This document shows positions 34,351 through 44,277 of a stretch of DNA of 64,000 bases, piece by piece. Made by a program: the position numbers and the translations under genes. This DNA is from Catellicoccus marimammalium (GTDB lineage Bacteria > Bacillota > Bacilli > Lactobacillales > Catellicoccaceae). The notes beneath the pieces were generated by a model that did not search any database, was not told the origin of the DNA, and saw nothing but the letters and a program-made list of their open reading frames with translations. How positions within the stretch are numbered: position 1 is the stretch's first letter; each line of letters begins with the position of its first letter. The stretch is from assembly GCF_965139335.1 (NCBI RefSeq), contig NZ_CBCSEL010000001.1. One strand, written 5' to 3'.

Positions 34351-34584
34351 TTACTTTACGAAAGTGAATACAAAATTTTTAAATAACTGTATCACTTGCA
34401 AGAAGAAAGAACTTACTGTAAAACCAATGGCTATTGATAACAATAAATACAGTATTCGAATCTGTTTAGCATATCCCTTTTTAAAACATTTTTCCAAACG
34501 TAAAGATTGCAATGCCCAAAAGGTTAAATAAATAAACATTAGATGACATAAAATATAAACCATTGCTTCAAAGCCATAAACCAT
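34351..34584 (-). CDS. DUF1146 (YwzB-like) membrane protein
   Basis: A 77-residue protein with two transmembrane helices (about 5-25 and 46-66) and a positively charged loop between. It matches the DUF1146 family by size and position between atpC and murA. The ATG at 34584 is preceded by AAGGAGGG five bases upstream; the longer frame to 34653 is rejected. Function is unknown. Confidence 0.75.
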   Translation of the reverse strand: MVYGFEAMVYILCHLMFIYLTFWALQSLRLEKCFKKGYAKQIRILYLLLSIAIGFTVSSFFLQVIQLFKNFVFTFVK

Positions 34585-34641
34585 ATCATCCCTCCTTCTA
34601 GTACCGCCTTTCATTTTATCATAGTATGTAACAAATGAAAA

Positions 34642-34710
34642 TAAAAAAAGCACTCCTTATAAGAAGGAAAGAAAAAGTTTCACTAAATTCTCTCCTTTTA
34701 TAAAGAGTAC
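34642..34710 (-). terminator. Terminator of the ATP synthase operon
   Basis: A long imperfect hairpin on the minus strand: outer 13-base stem GTACTCTTTATAA/TTATAAGGAGTGC (two G-U pairs) and inner AAGGAGAG/CTTTCCTT, followed by seven Ts, 11 bases after the atpC stop. Confidence 0.75.
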
Positions 34711-34721
34711 CTTATTATTTA

Positions 34722-35147
34722 TTAACGATGTCTTGATACATTAATACGATTAATGGCACGATGGAGCGCAATTTCTGCTCGACGATATTCATCAACATCT
34801 TTCGCTTCTTTTGCTCTTGCAACAGCTTCTTCGGCACGAATCTTAGCTCGTTCTGCACGTGACACATCAATATCACGTTCCCGTTCTGCAGAATCAGCGA
34901 CGATAGATACTAGATTATCACGCATTTCTAAAATTCCACCATTTACAGCAATCCAATCTACGTGCTTATCACTATCACAACGCTTAATTCGAACAACGTC
35001 AATGTCCAATGGAGCGATAATTGGAGCATGGTTAGCCATCAATCCAATTTCACCATCAACAGTTTTCGCAATCACCATTTTTGCATGGTGGTCGTATACT
35101 AAACCATCAGGTGTAACAATATTGACGATCATCATATGTTCATCCAT
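34722..35147 (-). CDS. atpC: ATP synthase epsilon subunit
   Basis: A 141-residue subunit of the F1 stalk: N-terminal beta sandwich (about 5-88, LMANHAPIIAPLDI) and C-terminal helical hairpin (about 92-138), which in other bacteria inhibits ATP hydrolysis. GAGGGA lies five bases before the ATG; gap to atpD is 12 bases. Last gene of the operon. Confidence 0.95.
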   Translation of the reverse strand: MDEHMMIVNIVTPDGLVYDHHAKMVIAKTVDGEIGLMANHAPIIAPLDIDVVRIKRCDSDKHVDWIAVNGGILEMRDNLVSIVADSAERERDIDVSRAERAKIRAEEAVARAKEAKDVDEYRRAEIALHRAINRINVSRHR

Positions 35148-35159
35148 ACGCTTCCCTCA

Positions 35160-36569
35160 CTAATATCCAATTTTTTTCGCTTTTTCTACAACTTCATCGA
35201 TAGAACCAATATTACGGAAAGCTTCTTCAGGGTAATGATCATATTTTCCTTCCAAGATTTCTTTAAATCCACGAACAGTTTCTTTAACTGGAACATAAGA
35301 ACCTTTCAAACCAGTGAAAGTTTCAGCTACGTGGAAGTTTTGAGATAAGAAGAATTGAATACGACGTGCACGTCCAACTAATACTTTTTCTTCGTCAGAA
35401 AGTTCATCCATACCTAAAATCGCAATGATATCTTGCAATTCACGGTAACGTTGTAAAATATGTTGAACTTGAGTCGCTACTTCGTAATGTTCTTTACCAA
35501 CAATTTCTGGTGCTAACGCACTAGAAGAAGAAGCCAATGGATCGACCGCTGGATAAATCCCTTGGGCTGCTAAACTACGTTCCAAGTTTGTCGTTGCATC
35601 TAAGTGTGCAAAGGCTGTAGCTGGCGCTGGGTCTGTGTAGTCATCCGCTGGTACGTAAATCGCTTGAATAGAAGTGATAGAACCTTGTTTTGTTGAAGTG
35701 ATACGTTCTTGTAATTGACCCATTTCTGTAGCTAATGTAGGTTGGTATCCTACGGCTGAAGGCATACGACCTAATAAGGCAGATACTTCAGAACCAGCTT
35801 GAGTGAAACGGAAAATATTATCGATGAATAGTAACACATCTTGATGTTCTACATCACGGAAATATTCAGCAATCGTTAACCCTGTTAAGGCAACACGCAT
35901 ACGTGCTCCTGGTGGCTCATTCATTTGTCCAAAGACCATGGCTGTTTTGTTAATAACTCCAGATTCACTCATTTCATGGTATAAGTCGTTCCCTTCACGA
36001 GTACGTTCTCCTACACCAGTGAAAACAGAGATACCCCCATGTTCTTGTGCAATATTATGAATTAATTCTTGAATTAAAACGGTTTTACCAACTCCGGCAC
36101 CACCGAATAAACCGATTTTACCACCTTTTAAGTAAGGAGCTAATAAGTCAATAACCTTAATCCCTGTTTCTAAAATTTCTGTATTTGTGCTTAATTCATC
36201 AAAGCTTGGAGCTTTCTTATGAATAGAGCTACGTTCTGTTTCTTTAGGGAATGGTTCTTTTAAGTCGATAGTATCTCCTAAAACATTGAAGACACGACCT
36301 AATGTTTCTGTTCCAACAGGTACAGAAATTGGTGCTCCTGTATCTAGAACTTCCATTCCACGTTGTAATCCATCTGTTGATTCCATAGCAATCGTACGAA
36401 CGATACTATCTCCCAATTCGACAGCTACTTCTAATACTACTTTCTGTTTATCCTCTTCTGAGCCTTTGTAAACATACAAAGCATTATTAATATCAGGTAA
36501 CGCTGTACGATCAGAGAATTCTACATCCACAACAGGTCCGATTACTTGTACAATTTTCCCTGTGTTCAT
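35160..36569 (-). CDS. atpD: ATP synthase beta subunit
   Basis: A 469-residue catalytic subunit of F1. Walker A GGAGVGKTVLI, GVGERTREGNDL with the catalytic Glu, Walker B LLFIDNIFRF and the DELSD element near residue 390 are intact. In fermenting lactic bacteria the enzyme mostly hydrolyses ATP to pump protons and hold internal pH. Confidence 0.97.
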   Translation of the reverse strand: MNTGKIVQVIGPVVDVEFSDRTALPDINNALYVYKGSEEDKQKVVLEVAVELGDSIVRTIAMESTDGLQRGMEVLDTGAPISVPVGTETLGRVFNVLGDTIDLKEPFPKETERSSIHKKAPSFDELSTNTEILETGIKVIDLLAPYLKGGKIGLFGGAGVGKTVLIQELIHNIAQEHGGISVFTGVGERTREGNDLYHEMSESGVINKTAMVFGQMNEPPGARMRVALTGLTIAEYFRDVEHQDVLLFIDNIFRFTQAGSEVSALLGRMPSAVGYQPTLATEMGQLQERITSTKQGSITSIQAIYVPADDYTDPAPATAFAHLDATTNLERSLAAQGIYPAVDPLASSSSALAPEIVGKEHYEVATQVQHILQRYRELQDIIAILGMDELSDEEKVLVGRARRIQFFLSQNFHVAETFTGLKGSYVPVKETVRGFKEILEGKYDHYPEEAFRNIGSIDEVVEKAKKIGY

Positions 36570-36613
36570 ATCTCTTTGTACTACGAGTTGTAGTTTCTCC
36601 TTTCCTATTTCTT

Positions 36614-37513
36614 CTATTCTAAGGCTGCGGCTCCGCCGACGATTTCTGTAATTTCTTGTGTAATAGAAGATTGGCGTGCTCGGTTATAAGTGATTGATAA
36701 ATCACTTATAATGTTATGAGCATTATCTGTCGCTGATTTCATCGCTGTCATACGAGCAGCATGTTCAGCAGTTTTAGCATCTAAAATAGCTCCATAAATC
36801 ATACTTTCTGCATATTGTGGTAATAATTTATCCAAAATCGCATCTTCAGAAGGTTCAAATAAATAGTCCACTTCAAATTCTTGAGCTTCTGTATGATCTA
36901 GGTCATTAATAGGTAACATCTTTTCCATGCGATACTGACTTGTCAAAGAGTTAACATGGTGATTGTAGCAAACATATAATTCATCAAAAACTTGATTATG
37001 ATACATTTGTACTGCACTACGCACAACTTGACGTACTTCATCAAAGTTTGGTTGATCACTTAATCCACGTAATTCATAAGCGACATTATAACCTCGACCT
37101 TTGAAAAAGTCAGCTCCATTTCCACCAATTACCATTAAAACACTATCTTCCTTATCGTGTCCTTTTTCTTCCATTACATTCAACGTTTGACGAATTACGG
37201 CACTATTATAACCACCAGCTAATCCTTTATCCGTTGTAATTACTAGATATCCAGTCTTTTTAATCTCTCTTTGTCGTAACATACAATGAAATTCCATTCC
37301 TTCTTTGGAACTAGAATCTTCAAACTCACTGTGTGAAGCAACAACTTGAGTAGTAATTTGTCGTACTTTATCTGCATAAATTTGGAAATTATATGCAGCT
37401 TCTTCAGAACGATTCAATTTGGATCCTGATACCATTTGCATCGCACTGGTAATTTGACTCGTTTTTTTTGTAGATTCAATACGACGTTGAATTTCCATTA
37501 AAGAGGCTCCCAT
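36614..37513 (-). CDS. atpG: ATP synthase gamma subunit
   Basis: A 299-residue central shaft protein. The N-terminal coiled helix has RRIESTKKTSQITSAMQMVS and the C-terminal helix has the conserved RMTAMKSATDNA and RARQSSITQEITEIVGGA. AAGGAGG six bases before the ATG fixes the start. Twelve bases after atpA. Confidence 0.96.
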   Translation of the reverse strand: MGASLMEIQRRIESTKKTSQITSAMQMVSGSKLNRSEEAAYNFQIYADKVRQITTQVVASHSEFEDSSSKEGMEFHCMLRQREIKKTGYLVITTDKGLAGGYNSAVIRQTLNVMEEKGHDKEDSVLMVIGGNGADFFKGRGYNVAYELRGLSDQPNFDEVRQVVRSAVQMYHNQVFDELYVCYNHHVNSLTSQYRMEKMLPINDLDHTEAQEFEVDYLFEPSEDAILDKLLPQYAESMIYGAILDAKTAEHAARMTAMKSATDNAHNIISDLSITYNRARQSSITQEITEIVGGAAALE

Positions 37514-37524
37514 TGTCTTCCTCC

Positions 37525-39033
37525 TTATCCTTTATGTAAAAATAATTCTACATACTCATTTAATAAGCGATCTAAAGTTTCTTCGTCTGGTAAATCTTTT
37601 GTTTCTTTAATTACAGATAAGATTTCTGGATTATGTCCTTCTACATAATCAAATAGTCCATTTTGGAAATCTAATACTTGATCCAATTCAATATTATCAA
37701 TGAATCCATGCGTCAAAGCATAAATAATTAATACTTGTTTTTCTACCGCTAATGGTTGGTGTAATCCTTGTTTTAATACTTCAACGGTACGTTTACCACG
37801 ATTTAATTTTGCTTGAGTCGCTTCATCTAAGTCTGAACCAAATTGAGTAAAGGCTTCTAATTCATGGTAACTTGCTAAGTCCAAACGTAAAGTACCAGCA
37901 ACTTTTTTCATTGCTTTAATTTGCGCAGATCCCCCTACACGAGATACGGATAAACCAGCATCAATCGCAGGACGAACTCCAGAATAGAACAAATCATTTT
38001 CTAAGAAGATTTGTCCATCAGTAATAGAAATTACGTTTGTTGGAATATAAGCAGAAATATCTCCTGCTTGTGTTTCAACAACAGGCAAGGCTGTCATTGA
38101 ACCGCCACCTAATTCATCATTTAATTTGGCAGCACGTTCTAATAAACGAGAATGCAAGTAGAATACATCCCCTGGATAAGCTTCACGTCCTGGCGGACGA
38201 CGTAGTAATAGGGAAATTTCACGATAAGCGGCAGCTTGTTTTGACAAGTCATCATATACCACTAATACATGTTTTCCGTTATACATAAATTCTTCACCCA
38301 TTGCAGCTCCAGCATAAGGTGCTAGATATAGTAATGGGGCTGGTTGAGAAGCACTTGCAGTTACAACAATTGTGTAATCCATTGCTCCATGTTGACGTAA
38401 AGTTTCTACAGCAGAACGAACCGTAGATTCTTTTTGCCCAATTGCTACATAGATACAAATCATATCTTGATCTTTTTGATTTAAAATTGCATCTACTGCA
38501 ATTGATGTTTTCCCTGTTTTACGGTCCCCAATGATTAATTCACGTTGTCCACGACCAATTGGAACTAAAGCGTCAATCGCTTTCCATCCTGTTTGTAATG
38601 GTTCTGTTACAGATTTACGTTGCATAACTCCAGGAGCTTTTGCTTCTACTGGACGAGTCTTTTCAGTAACGATAGGTCCTTCACCATCTACGGGTTGACC
38701 TAATGGATTGACAACACGTCCAATTAAGCTTTCTCCAACGGGTACTTCCATAATTTTGCCTGTGCGAGATACTTTATCTCCTTCACGAATAGATTCATAA
38801 TCACCTAAAATAATGATACCAACATCATTGGATTCTAAGTTTTGAGCCATACCGTATGCGCCATTTTCAAAAGCTAATAGCTCACCACTCATGGCATTAT
38901 CTAAACCATTTGCACGGGCAATGCCATCACCAATATAAGTTACTGTACCTACTTCATCTACTGAGAGTACTTCTTTATAATTGGCAATCTGTTCTTTAAT
39001 TAATGTACTAATTTCTTCAGCATTCATGCCCAC
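37525..39033 (-). CDS. atpA: ATP synthase alpha subunit
   Basis: A 502-residue non-catalytic nucleotide-binding subunit of F1. Walker A GDRKTGKTSIA, VYDDLSKQAAAYR and LLRRPPGREAYPGDVFYLHSR are present. I keep the GTG start: GGGGAG lies six bases before it, and the homologous start M-x-x-x-AEEIS aligns with GTG, not with the ATG two codons later. Confidence 0.96.
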   Translation of the reverse strand: MGMNAEEISTLIKEQIANYKEVLSVDEVGTVTYIGDGIARANGLDNAMSGELLAFENGAYGMAQNLESNDVGIIILGDYESIREGDKVSRTGKIMEVPVGESLIGRVVNPLGQPVDGEGPIVTEKTRPVEAKAPGVMQRKSVTEPLQTGWKAIDALVPIGRGQRELIIGDRKTGKTSIAVDAILNQKDQDMICIYVAIGQKESTVRSAVETLRQHGAMDYTIVVTASASQPAPLLYLAPYAGAAMGEEFMYNGKHVLVVYDDLSKQAAAYREISLLLRRPPGREAYPGDVFYLHSRLLERAAKLNDELGGGSMTALPVVETQAGDISAYIPTNVISITDGQIFLENDLFYSGVRPAIDAGLSVSRVGGSAQIKAMKKVAGTLRLDLASYHELEAFTQFGSDLDEATQAKLNRGKRTVEVLKQGLHQPLAVEKQVLIIYALTHGFIDNIELDQVLDFQNGLFDYVEGHNPEILSVIKETKDLPDEETLDRLLNEYVELFLHKG

Positions 39034-39055
39034 ACGTTTCTCCCCTCTATTGTAA

Positions 39056-39604
39056 TTATGCCTCTAGCATAAGTGCTTTTGACATCATTTGAATTCTCTT
39101 TTGTAATGTACGATCAATTACATAATGGTTTGCTTCAATTTTGATGCCACCAATAATACTCGTATCAATTACATTTTCTAAATGCGCATGTTCATAACCT
39201 AAAATTTGTGCTGTTTCTTTCTCGATTTTTTCTAATTGTTCTTTAGAAAGAGGAAGAACACTCCAAACTTTTCCGGTAATAATGTGTTGCGCTTCGGCTA
39301 AACGATTCGCAAAGTCTGCAATCATTTCGGGAACTTCTGCCCAACGTTGATGAGATTGTACTACTTCAAGAAAAGAAGTAACTATCCCTCCTGTTTGTGC
39401 TACTAATGGTTGCATCATTTGATTTTTATCTTCTGCTGATAATTGAGCAGAAGATAAACAAGCTTGCAACTTTGGAGTTGTTGCATACACTTCTTGAATC
39501 GTTTGTAATTGTTGATAAATTTCTTTGGCATTCCCTTGTTCTACTGCAAGATCAAAAAGGGCTTTACCATAACGTTTTCCAATTTCATATTTATCGAGTT
39601 TCAT
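39056..39604 (-). CDS. atpH: ATP synthase delta subunit
   Basis: A 182-residue peripheral stalk subunit with an N-terminal helical domain (YGKALFDLAVEQG) and C-terminal part ending IDRTLQKRIQMMSKAL. Start ATG 39604 overlaps atpF by 14 bases, with GGAAG nearby; a start at 39625 is less likely. Normal length. Confidence 0.94.
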   Translation of the reverse strand: MKLDKYEIGKRYGKALFDLAVEQGNAKEIYQQLQTIQEVYATTPKLQACLSSAQLSAEDKNQMMQPLVAQTGGIVTSFLEVVQSHQRWAEVPEMIADFANRLAEAQHIITGKVWSVLPLSKEQLEKIEKETAQILGYEHAHLENVIDTSIIGGIKIEANHYVIDRTLQKRIQMMSKALMLEA

Positions 39605-40121
39605 TATATTCTTCCAACCCTTCAATACATGAATGGATCAATGCTTGATGTGTTTGCTCATCTAATTCTTTTTCTAAAATTTGTTGTGCAATTTGCAAAG
39701 ACATACTTGCAATATCAGATTTTACACAAGCATAAGCTTGTTGTTTTTCTAAATCAATTTGTTGTTGCGCACGTTTTTGAATCATTTGCGCTTCTTCTTT
39801 AGCACTAGATAAGATTTGTTGACTATTTTTAGATGCTGTATCTTTTGCATCATTAATAATCTTCATTGAATCTTGACGTGCATTTTTCAATTCTGTTTCT
39901 CTTTGTCGTTGCAATTCACTTGCTCTTACTCGTGCTTCTTCTGCACTATCTAAATCATTGGCAATTTTATTTGCACGTTCATCAAAAATCTTTGTGATAT
40001 TTCCCCATGCAAACTTTTTGACACAAAAAATAAGTAATAAGAATGAAATGCTGACAAAAAGGATGTTTCCAATGGTTGTGCTTTGACTAGCTCCTGCAGC
40101 AACCAATAATGTTGATGTCAT
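39591..40121 (-). CDS. atpF: ATP synthase b subunit
   Basis: A 176-residue peripheral stalk protein: one N-terminal transmembrane helix (about 18-36, NILFVSISFLLLIF) followed by a long charged helix (about 45-165). The start is uncertain: GTG at 40133 is only two bases from AAAGG, while ATG at 40121 is 13 bases from it; homologues begin near the ATG, which I use. Confidence 0.92.
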   Translation of the reverse strand: MTSTLLVAAGASQSTTIGNILFVSISFLLLIFCVKKFAWGNITKIFDERANKIANDLDSAEEARVRASELQRQRETELKNARQDSMKIINDAKDTASKNSQQILSSAKEEAQMIQKRAQQQIDLEKQQAYACVKSDIASMSLQIAQQILEKELDEQTHQALIHSCIEGLEEYNETR

Positions 40122-40162
40122 CTTGTCGGGCACTTCCTTTCATATCAATCATTCTTTTTATC

Positions 40163-40381
40163 TTATAAAAAGATTAATAATAGACCTACAACGACTGCGA
40201 TAATTGGCACCGCTTCAATCAAACCTACACCGATAAACATTTGTGTTCTTAATTCTTTACTCATTTCTGGTTGACGAGCCATTGATTCAATTGTTTTTGA
40301 GATAACGGCACCGTTACCAATACCTGCACCTAATGCTGCACCGAATACGGCAATTGCTGCTGCGATTGTGTTTAAATCCAT
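40163..40381 (-). CDS. atpE: ATP synthase c subunit
   Basis: A 72-residue hairpin of two helices with the polar loop ARQPEM. The ion-binding carboxylate is Glu56 in GLIEAVP. It is followed by Ala, and not by the Ser/Thr found in Na+-binding rings, so the ring should carry protons. AGGAGG precedes the ATG. Confidence 0.96.
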   Translation of the reverse strand: MDLNTIAAAIAVFGAALGAGIGNGAVISKTIESMARQPEMSKELRTQMFIGVGLIEAVPIIAVVVGLLLIFL

Positions 40382-40398
40382 AATAAATTCCTCCTAAA

Positions 40399-41115
40399 TT
40401 AATGCTCCTCGCTAATTTTATGTGACATGTATACCATTGTTAATGTCACAAAGATGAATGCTTGGATAGCTCCGATGAAAATAGAGAATGCTTGCCAAAT
40501 CATTTCAATAGGAATGGCGATTGGGAACATTGCTCCATTTAGTAATCCAAATTGAGCGATTAAGGTTAATAATACCTCACCGGCAAAAATATTTCCGTAT
40601 AGACGTAAGCCCAATGTTAAAACGTTAGTAAATTCTTCCAAGATTTTAATTGGTAGTAATCCTGGCATTGGACTCATATAACTCAAACGAACATATTTCT
40701 TAAATCCAAATCGTTTCACTGAGACATAACTTGTTAATAAAATCATAATAAAGGCTAAGGTTAAAGTGATGGTTGGATCCGCTGTTGGACTTTTCCAAAA
40801 ACTTACATCTTCGCCGATGGTAATCTTAGTGGCTAATCCTAGAACGTTGGCTACTAAGATAAATAAGAATAAAACAGAAGCAAAAAGACTAAAAGTCGGT
40901 ACTTCTTTTTCAGATAAGTTGTCTTTAATGATGTTATTAACAAAATCAATGACATACTCTAAAACATTTTGCTTCCCTTTTGGTCGTAATTTCATATTTC
41001 TTGAACATAAGAAGATAAATAGAAATACGATGACACAAGTTAAAGCAATCATTGAACACACGGTACCATCAAAATGAATTCCCAAAATAGAAAATGTCCA
41101 TGATTGTTCATGCAT
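40399..41115 (-). CDS. atpB: ATP synthase a subunit
   Basis: A 238-residue membrane subunit with five to six helices that forms the proton half-channels. The essential arginine is in LTLGLRLYGNIFAGE. The ATG at 41115 has GAAAGG five bases upstream; the longer frame to 41196 covers the promoter and is rejected. It is the first gene of the operon; no atpI is seen before it. Confidence 0.94.
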   Translation of the reverse strand: MHEQSWTFSILGIHFDGTVCSMIALTCVIVFLFIFLCSRNMKLRPKGKQNVLEYVIDFVNNIIKDNLSEKEVPTFSLFASVLFLFILVANVLGLATKITIGEDVSFWKSPTADPTITLTLAFIMILLTSYVSVKRFGFKKYVRLSYMSPMPGLLPIKILEEFTNVLTLGLRLYGNIFAGEVLLTLIAQFGLLNGAMFPIAIPIEMIWQAFSIFIGAIQAFIFVTLTMVYMSHKISEEH

Positions 41116-41384
41116 TCCTTTCACCTCTCTTTCCAATAAATTCGTTGAAAATGAAATTTTATAACTTCTATTTTCACTTTCTAATACTACCATCATTAAT
41201 TAAAAAAAACAAAAACCAGAGTAAAAAAATGAAACGCTTTCTTTATGCTTCAACTTATTGAAATAAAACAAAAACATCGCGATTTTCCTTTGTTTTCCAA
41301 GAGCGATTATCATTTACATTCTCAATAATTTCCGAAAAATTTAAACTTTTCTTAATAATTTAAGATGAGAAATTTTCTCATAAA
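41116..41384 (-). other. Intergenic region upstream of the ATP synthase operon
   Basis: This AT-rich gap of about 270 bases contains the atp promoter, a 17-base palindrome at 41365-41381 and no ORF with a start signal. GAAAGCGTTTC (minus strand, near 41231-41241) looks like a catabolite-control site but is one base too short. A Fur-box-like segment near 41311-41329 matches 14 of 19 consensus bases, probably by chance. Confidence 0.4.
41184..41212 (-). promoter_or_regulatory. ATP synthase operon promoter
   Basis: TTGTTT, 17 bases and TAGTAT on the minus strand, about 70 bases before atpB. Confidence 0.55.
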
Positions 41385-41414
41385 CAAAAAAAGAAGAGGT
41401 AAACCCCTCTTCTT
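41385..41414 (-). terminator. Terminator after smpB
   Basis: AAGAAGAGG/CCTCTTCTT stem with a six-base loop that overlaps the smpB stop, followed by TTTTTTTG on the minus strand. Confidence 0.88.
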
Positions 41415-41874
41415 AATAACGATTTTTCAATGTACGTTGAATATCTCGCTTCATATCTTTTTCTTTTAAAGCTTCACGCTTGTCATACTGTTTCTTCCCT
41501 TTTGCTACACCAATCAAAACTTTAGCAAATCCATCCTTCAAATAAATTTTTAAAGGAACAATAGTAATCCCACTTTGTTTTTGTTCTTCCGCTAACTTTT
41601 TAATTTGTTTCTTATGTAATAGTAATTTTCTTGTTCTTAAAGGATCATGGTTAAAAAGATTCCCTTGTTCATAAGGACTAATATGTACATTATATAAGAA
41701 TGCTTCTTGATTACGTACACGAATAAATCCATCTTTTAAATTTACTCTTCGATTACGAATAGACTTAATTTCTGTTCCTTGCAGAACAATTCCAGCTTCA
41801 TAAGTTTCTAAAATCGTATAATCATGACGCGCTTTTTTATTTTGCGCAATTACTTGACCTTCCCCTTTTGGCAT
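41413..41874 (-). CDS. smpB: SsrA-binding protein SmpB
   Basis: A 153-residue tmRNA partner for rescue of stalled ribosomes. The beta barrel starts at NKKARHDYTILETYEAGI and the basic C-terminal tail KGKKQYDKREALKEKD enters the decoding centre. It follows rnr by nine bases. The tmRNA gene itself is not seen next to it. Confidence 0.96.
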   Translation of the reverse strand: MPKGEGQVIAQNKKARHDYTILETYEAGIVLQGTEIKSIRNRRVNLKDGFIRVRNQEAFLYNVHISPYEQGNLFNHDPLRTRKLLLHKKQIKKLAEEQKQSGITIVPLKIYLKDGFAKVLIGVAKGKKQYDKREALKEKDMKRDIQRTLKNRY

Positions 41875-41883
41875 ACTCTTTTC

Positions 41884-44211
41884 CTACTTTCTTTTCCGTT
41901 TTTTCTTCTTCTTCACTACGGTTTCATAAAAGGGTTTCTTTTTCGCTTTTGGTTTATTTTTACTTGATTTCCCTTTTGTACCTTTTTTCTTATCTTTACG
42001 CTTACCTTCTATAGTATGTTGTTGGCGTTTTTTCTTCGTTTTCTTTTGTGAACGTCCTTGATGAGGCTGTTTTTCTTTTGGCTGAGCCACATCTCCTACC
42101 ATTACAAAGTCAATTTCTCTTGTTTCTGGATCTGCCTTTACTAATTTAACTTCTACTTGTTGGCCAATACGATAAGTTCGATGATGTTTCTTTCCAATTA
42201 AAACCATTTGATTTTCAAAGAATTCATAATAATCATCCAGGGTAGTCATATGAACTAATCCTTCGATCGTATTTTCCAATTCAACAAATAAACCAAATTT
42301 TACTACTGAGCTGATGACTCCAGTAAACGTTTGTCCGACATAAGGCATCATATATTCTGCTTTTTTCATTGCATCTACTTCACGTTCAGCATCTACTGCT
42401 ACTCGTTCCATCACTGAACTATGACTAGCAATTTCTGGTAAACGTTCTTCCCAATATTCATCACGATGTTGATGATTTAACACATATTCATGAATTAAGC
42501 GATGAACCATCAAGTCTGGATAACGACGGATAGGTGAAGTAAAGTGAGTGTAATCTCTCGCTGCTAATCCATAGTGTCCTAATGGTTGTGTGTCATATTT
42601 CGCTTGTTGCATACTACGTAAAAGCATTGTATTAATCACTGCTTCTTCTGGAGAACCTTTCACTTCATCTAATAATTTTTGTAAATTTTTAGAATCAATA
42701 TGGTCTTTTGTTCCTTTTACGGTTAATCCAAAATTTGTAATAAATTCAAAGAAGCGTTGAATTTTTTTCTCATCCGGTTGCTCATGCACACGGTAAATAA
42801 AAGGCCAATGATGTTGATTGAAATGATAAGCTACTGTTTCATTTGCAGCTAACATAAAGGATTCAATCATTTTTTCTGAAATTCCACGTTGACGAAGAAC
42901 AATTTCAGTTGGTTTCCCTTCTTCATCCACTTTGATTTTTGCTTCTGTATCTTCAAAAGAAATAGCGCCACGTTCTTCACGTTTTTTCTCTAAAATTTGA
43001 TGTAATTCTTTCATCTCTTTAAGCATAGGAACAATCGCTTGGTAGCGTTCATTTAATTCTTTGTCCCCATCTAAAATTTGGTTTACGTGACGGTAAGTCA
43101 TTCGTTCACAAGTCTTAATGATACTCTTAAAAATTTGATAGCGTAAAATATTTCCTTTAGTATCAATTTCCATTTCACAACTTAAGGTATAACGAGCAAC
43201 ACGAGGATTTAAACTACAAATGCCATTTGATAAACGACGAGGTAACATGGGAATTACTCGGTCTACTAAATAAACACTTGTCCCACGTCCTTGTGCTTCA
43301 CGATCAATGGCACTATTTTCTTTGACATAATGAGCTACATCGGCAATATGTACTCCTAAAATATAATGTCCTAACTCATTTTTATGTACATGAACCGCAT
43401 CATCAAAGTCTTTTGTTTCATCTCCATCAATAGTAATAATTTGTTCTTCTCGTAAGTCTCGGCGAGTCTCATCTAAATGATTTTCATCTAATTCAGCTGG
43501 GATTTGTGCAGCTTCTTCCAATGTTTCTTTTTGGAACTCTGGATCAATGCCATTAGCTAAGACAATGGATAAAATATCTACTCCAGGGTCATCCTTGTGT
43601 CCAATCGTTTCAACAACAGCAACTTCCATCATTTTTTCTGCGGTTGGATAAGAAACAACGTTAGCTAAACAAATACTCCCTTCCTCTGGGTGCAATCCAT
43701 CACCATTCACTAATATAGGAAGAGATTTTAATTTTTTATCTTGAGGCTCTAACATCGCATAAGATTCTGACCATTCTTCTTTATGCCAATGAATCGTACC
43801 GACAATTTCTGTAATTGCTCGATGTAAAATAGATACTACTTTTCCTTCCGCTGCTTTATCTTCCCATGGGTTTGCTGTTTTTGTAATTTCTATTTTTACC
43901 GTATCACCATTCATTGCCCAATTGGTTTTACCTTTAGGAATAAAAATATCTGGCTCTTCTTCATCAATGGTTACAAATCCAAACCCACGGTCGTTGGCAC
44001 GAAAAGTCCCCTCTAAATATACTTCTTCTTGGGGTAAACGTAATTTACCATCATTCATTAATTCGATACAGTGTTCACTTTCTAAAATTGTAATTGTCTT
44101 CACTAATTGTTTAAAATCTTTACTTTTTGTTAGATGCAACTGTTGTGACAATTCTTCTACTGTCATCGGTCGTTCTTCTAATAACTGAGTAATCGCTTGT
44201 TTTATCTTCAT
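41884..44211 (-). CDS. rnr: Ribonuclease R
   Basis: A 775-residue 3'-5' exoribonuclease. Order: N-terminal winged helix (about 1-60), cold-shock domains (about 65-220), the catalytic RNB domain with the metal-binding IDGDETKDFDDAVHV near residue 260, and an S1 domain (about 620-705). The last 60 residues are almost all Lys, Arg, Gln and Gly, as in other RNase R tails that touch RNA and SmpB. AAAGGAG precedes the ATG. secG-rnr-smpB is the conserved order. Confidence 0.96.
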   Translation of the reverse strand: MKIKQAITQLLEERPMTVEELSQQLHLTKSKDFKQLVKTITILESEHCIELMNDGKLRLPQEEVYLEGTFRANDRGFGFVTIDEEEPDIFIPKGKTNWAMNGDTVKIEITKTANPWEDKAAEGKVVSILHRAITEIVGTIHWHKEEWSESYAMLEPQDKKLKSLPILVNGDGLHPEEGSICLANVVSYPTAEKMMEVAVVETIGHKDDPGVDILSIVLANGIDPEFQKETLEEAAQIPAELDENHLDETRRDLREEQIITIDGDETKDFDDAVHVHKNELGHYILGVHIADVAHYVKENSAIDREAQGRGTSVYLVDRVIPMLPRRLSNGICSLNPRVARYTLSCEMEIDTKGNILRYQIFKSIIKTCERMTYRHVNQILDGDKELNERYQAIVPMLKEMKELHQILEKKREERGAISFEDTEAKIKVDEEGKPTEIVLRQRGISEKMIESFMLAANETVAYHFNQHHWPFIYRVHEQPDEKKIQRFFEFITNFGLTVKGTKDHIDSKNLQKLLDEVKGSPEEAVINTMLLRSMQQAKYDTQPLGHYGLAARDYTHFTSPIRRYPDLMVHRLIHEYVLNHQHRDEYWEERLPEIASHSSVMERVAVDAEREVDAMKKAEYMMPYVGQTFTGVISSVVKFGLFVELENTIEGLVHMTTLDDYYEFFENQMVLIGKKHHRTYRIGQQVEVKLVKADPETREIDFVMVGDVAQPKEKQPHQGRSQKKTKKKRQQHTIEGKRKDKKKGTKGKSSKNKPKAKKKPFYETVVKKKKKRKRK

Positions 44212-44277
44212 ATCGATTCTCCTTTCTGCTCGTTTTTCTTTAGTCTCATCTATTATAACATACCCTAAATCTATCGA

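Noticed and set aside
41231..41241. GAAAGCGTTTC as a CcpA cre site before the atp operon
   Set aside because: The spacing between half-sites is one base short and the outer TG/CA bases are missing.
41311..41329. Fur-box-like sequence (14 of 19 bases)
   Set aside because: Only one half-site is good; such matches are frequent in AT-rich DNA.
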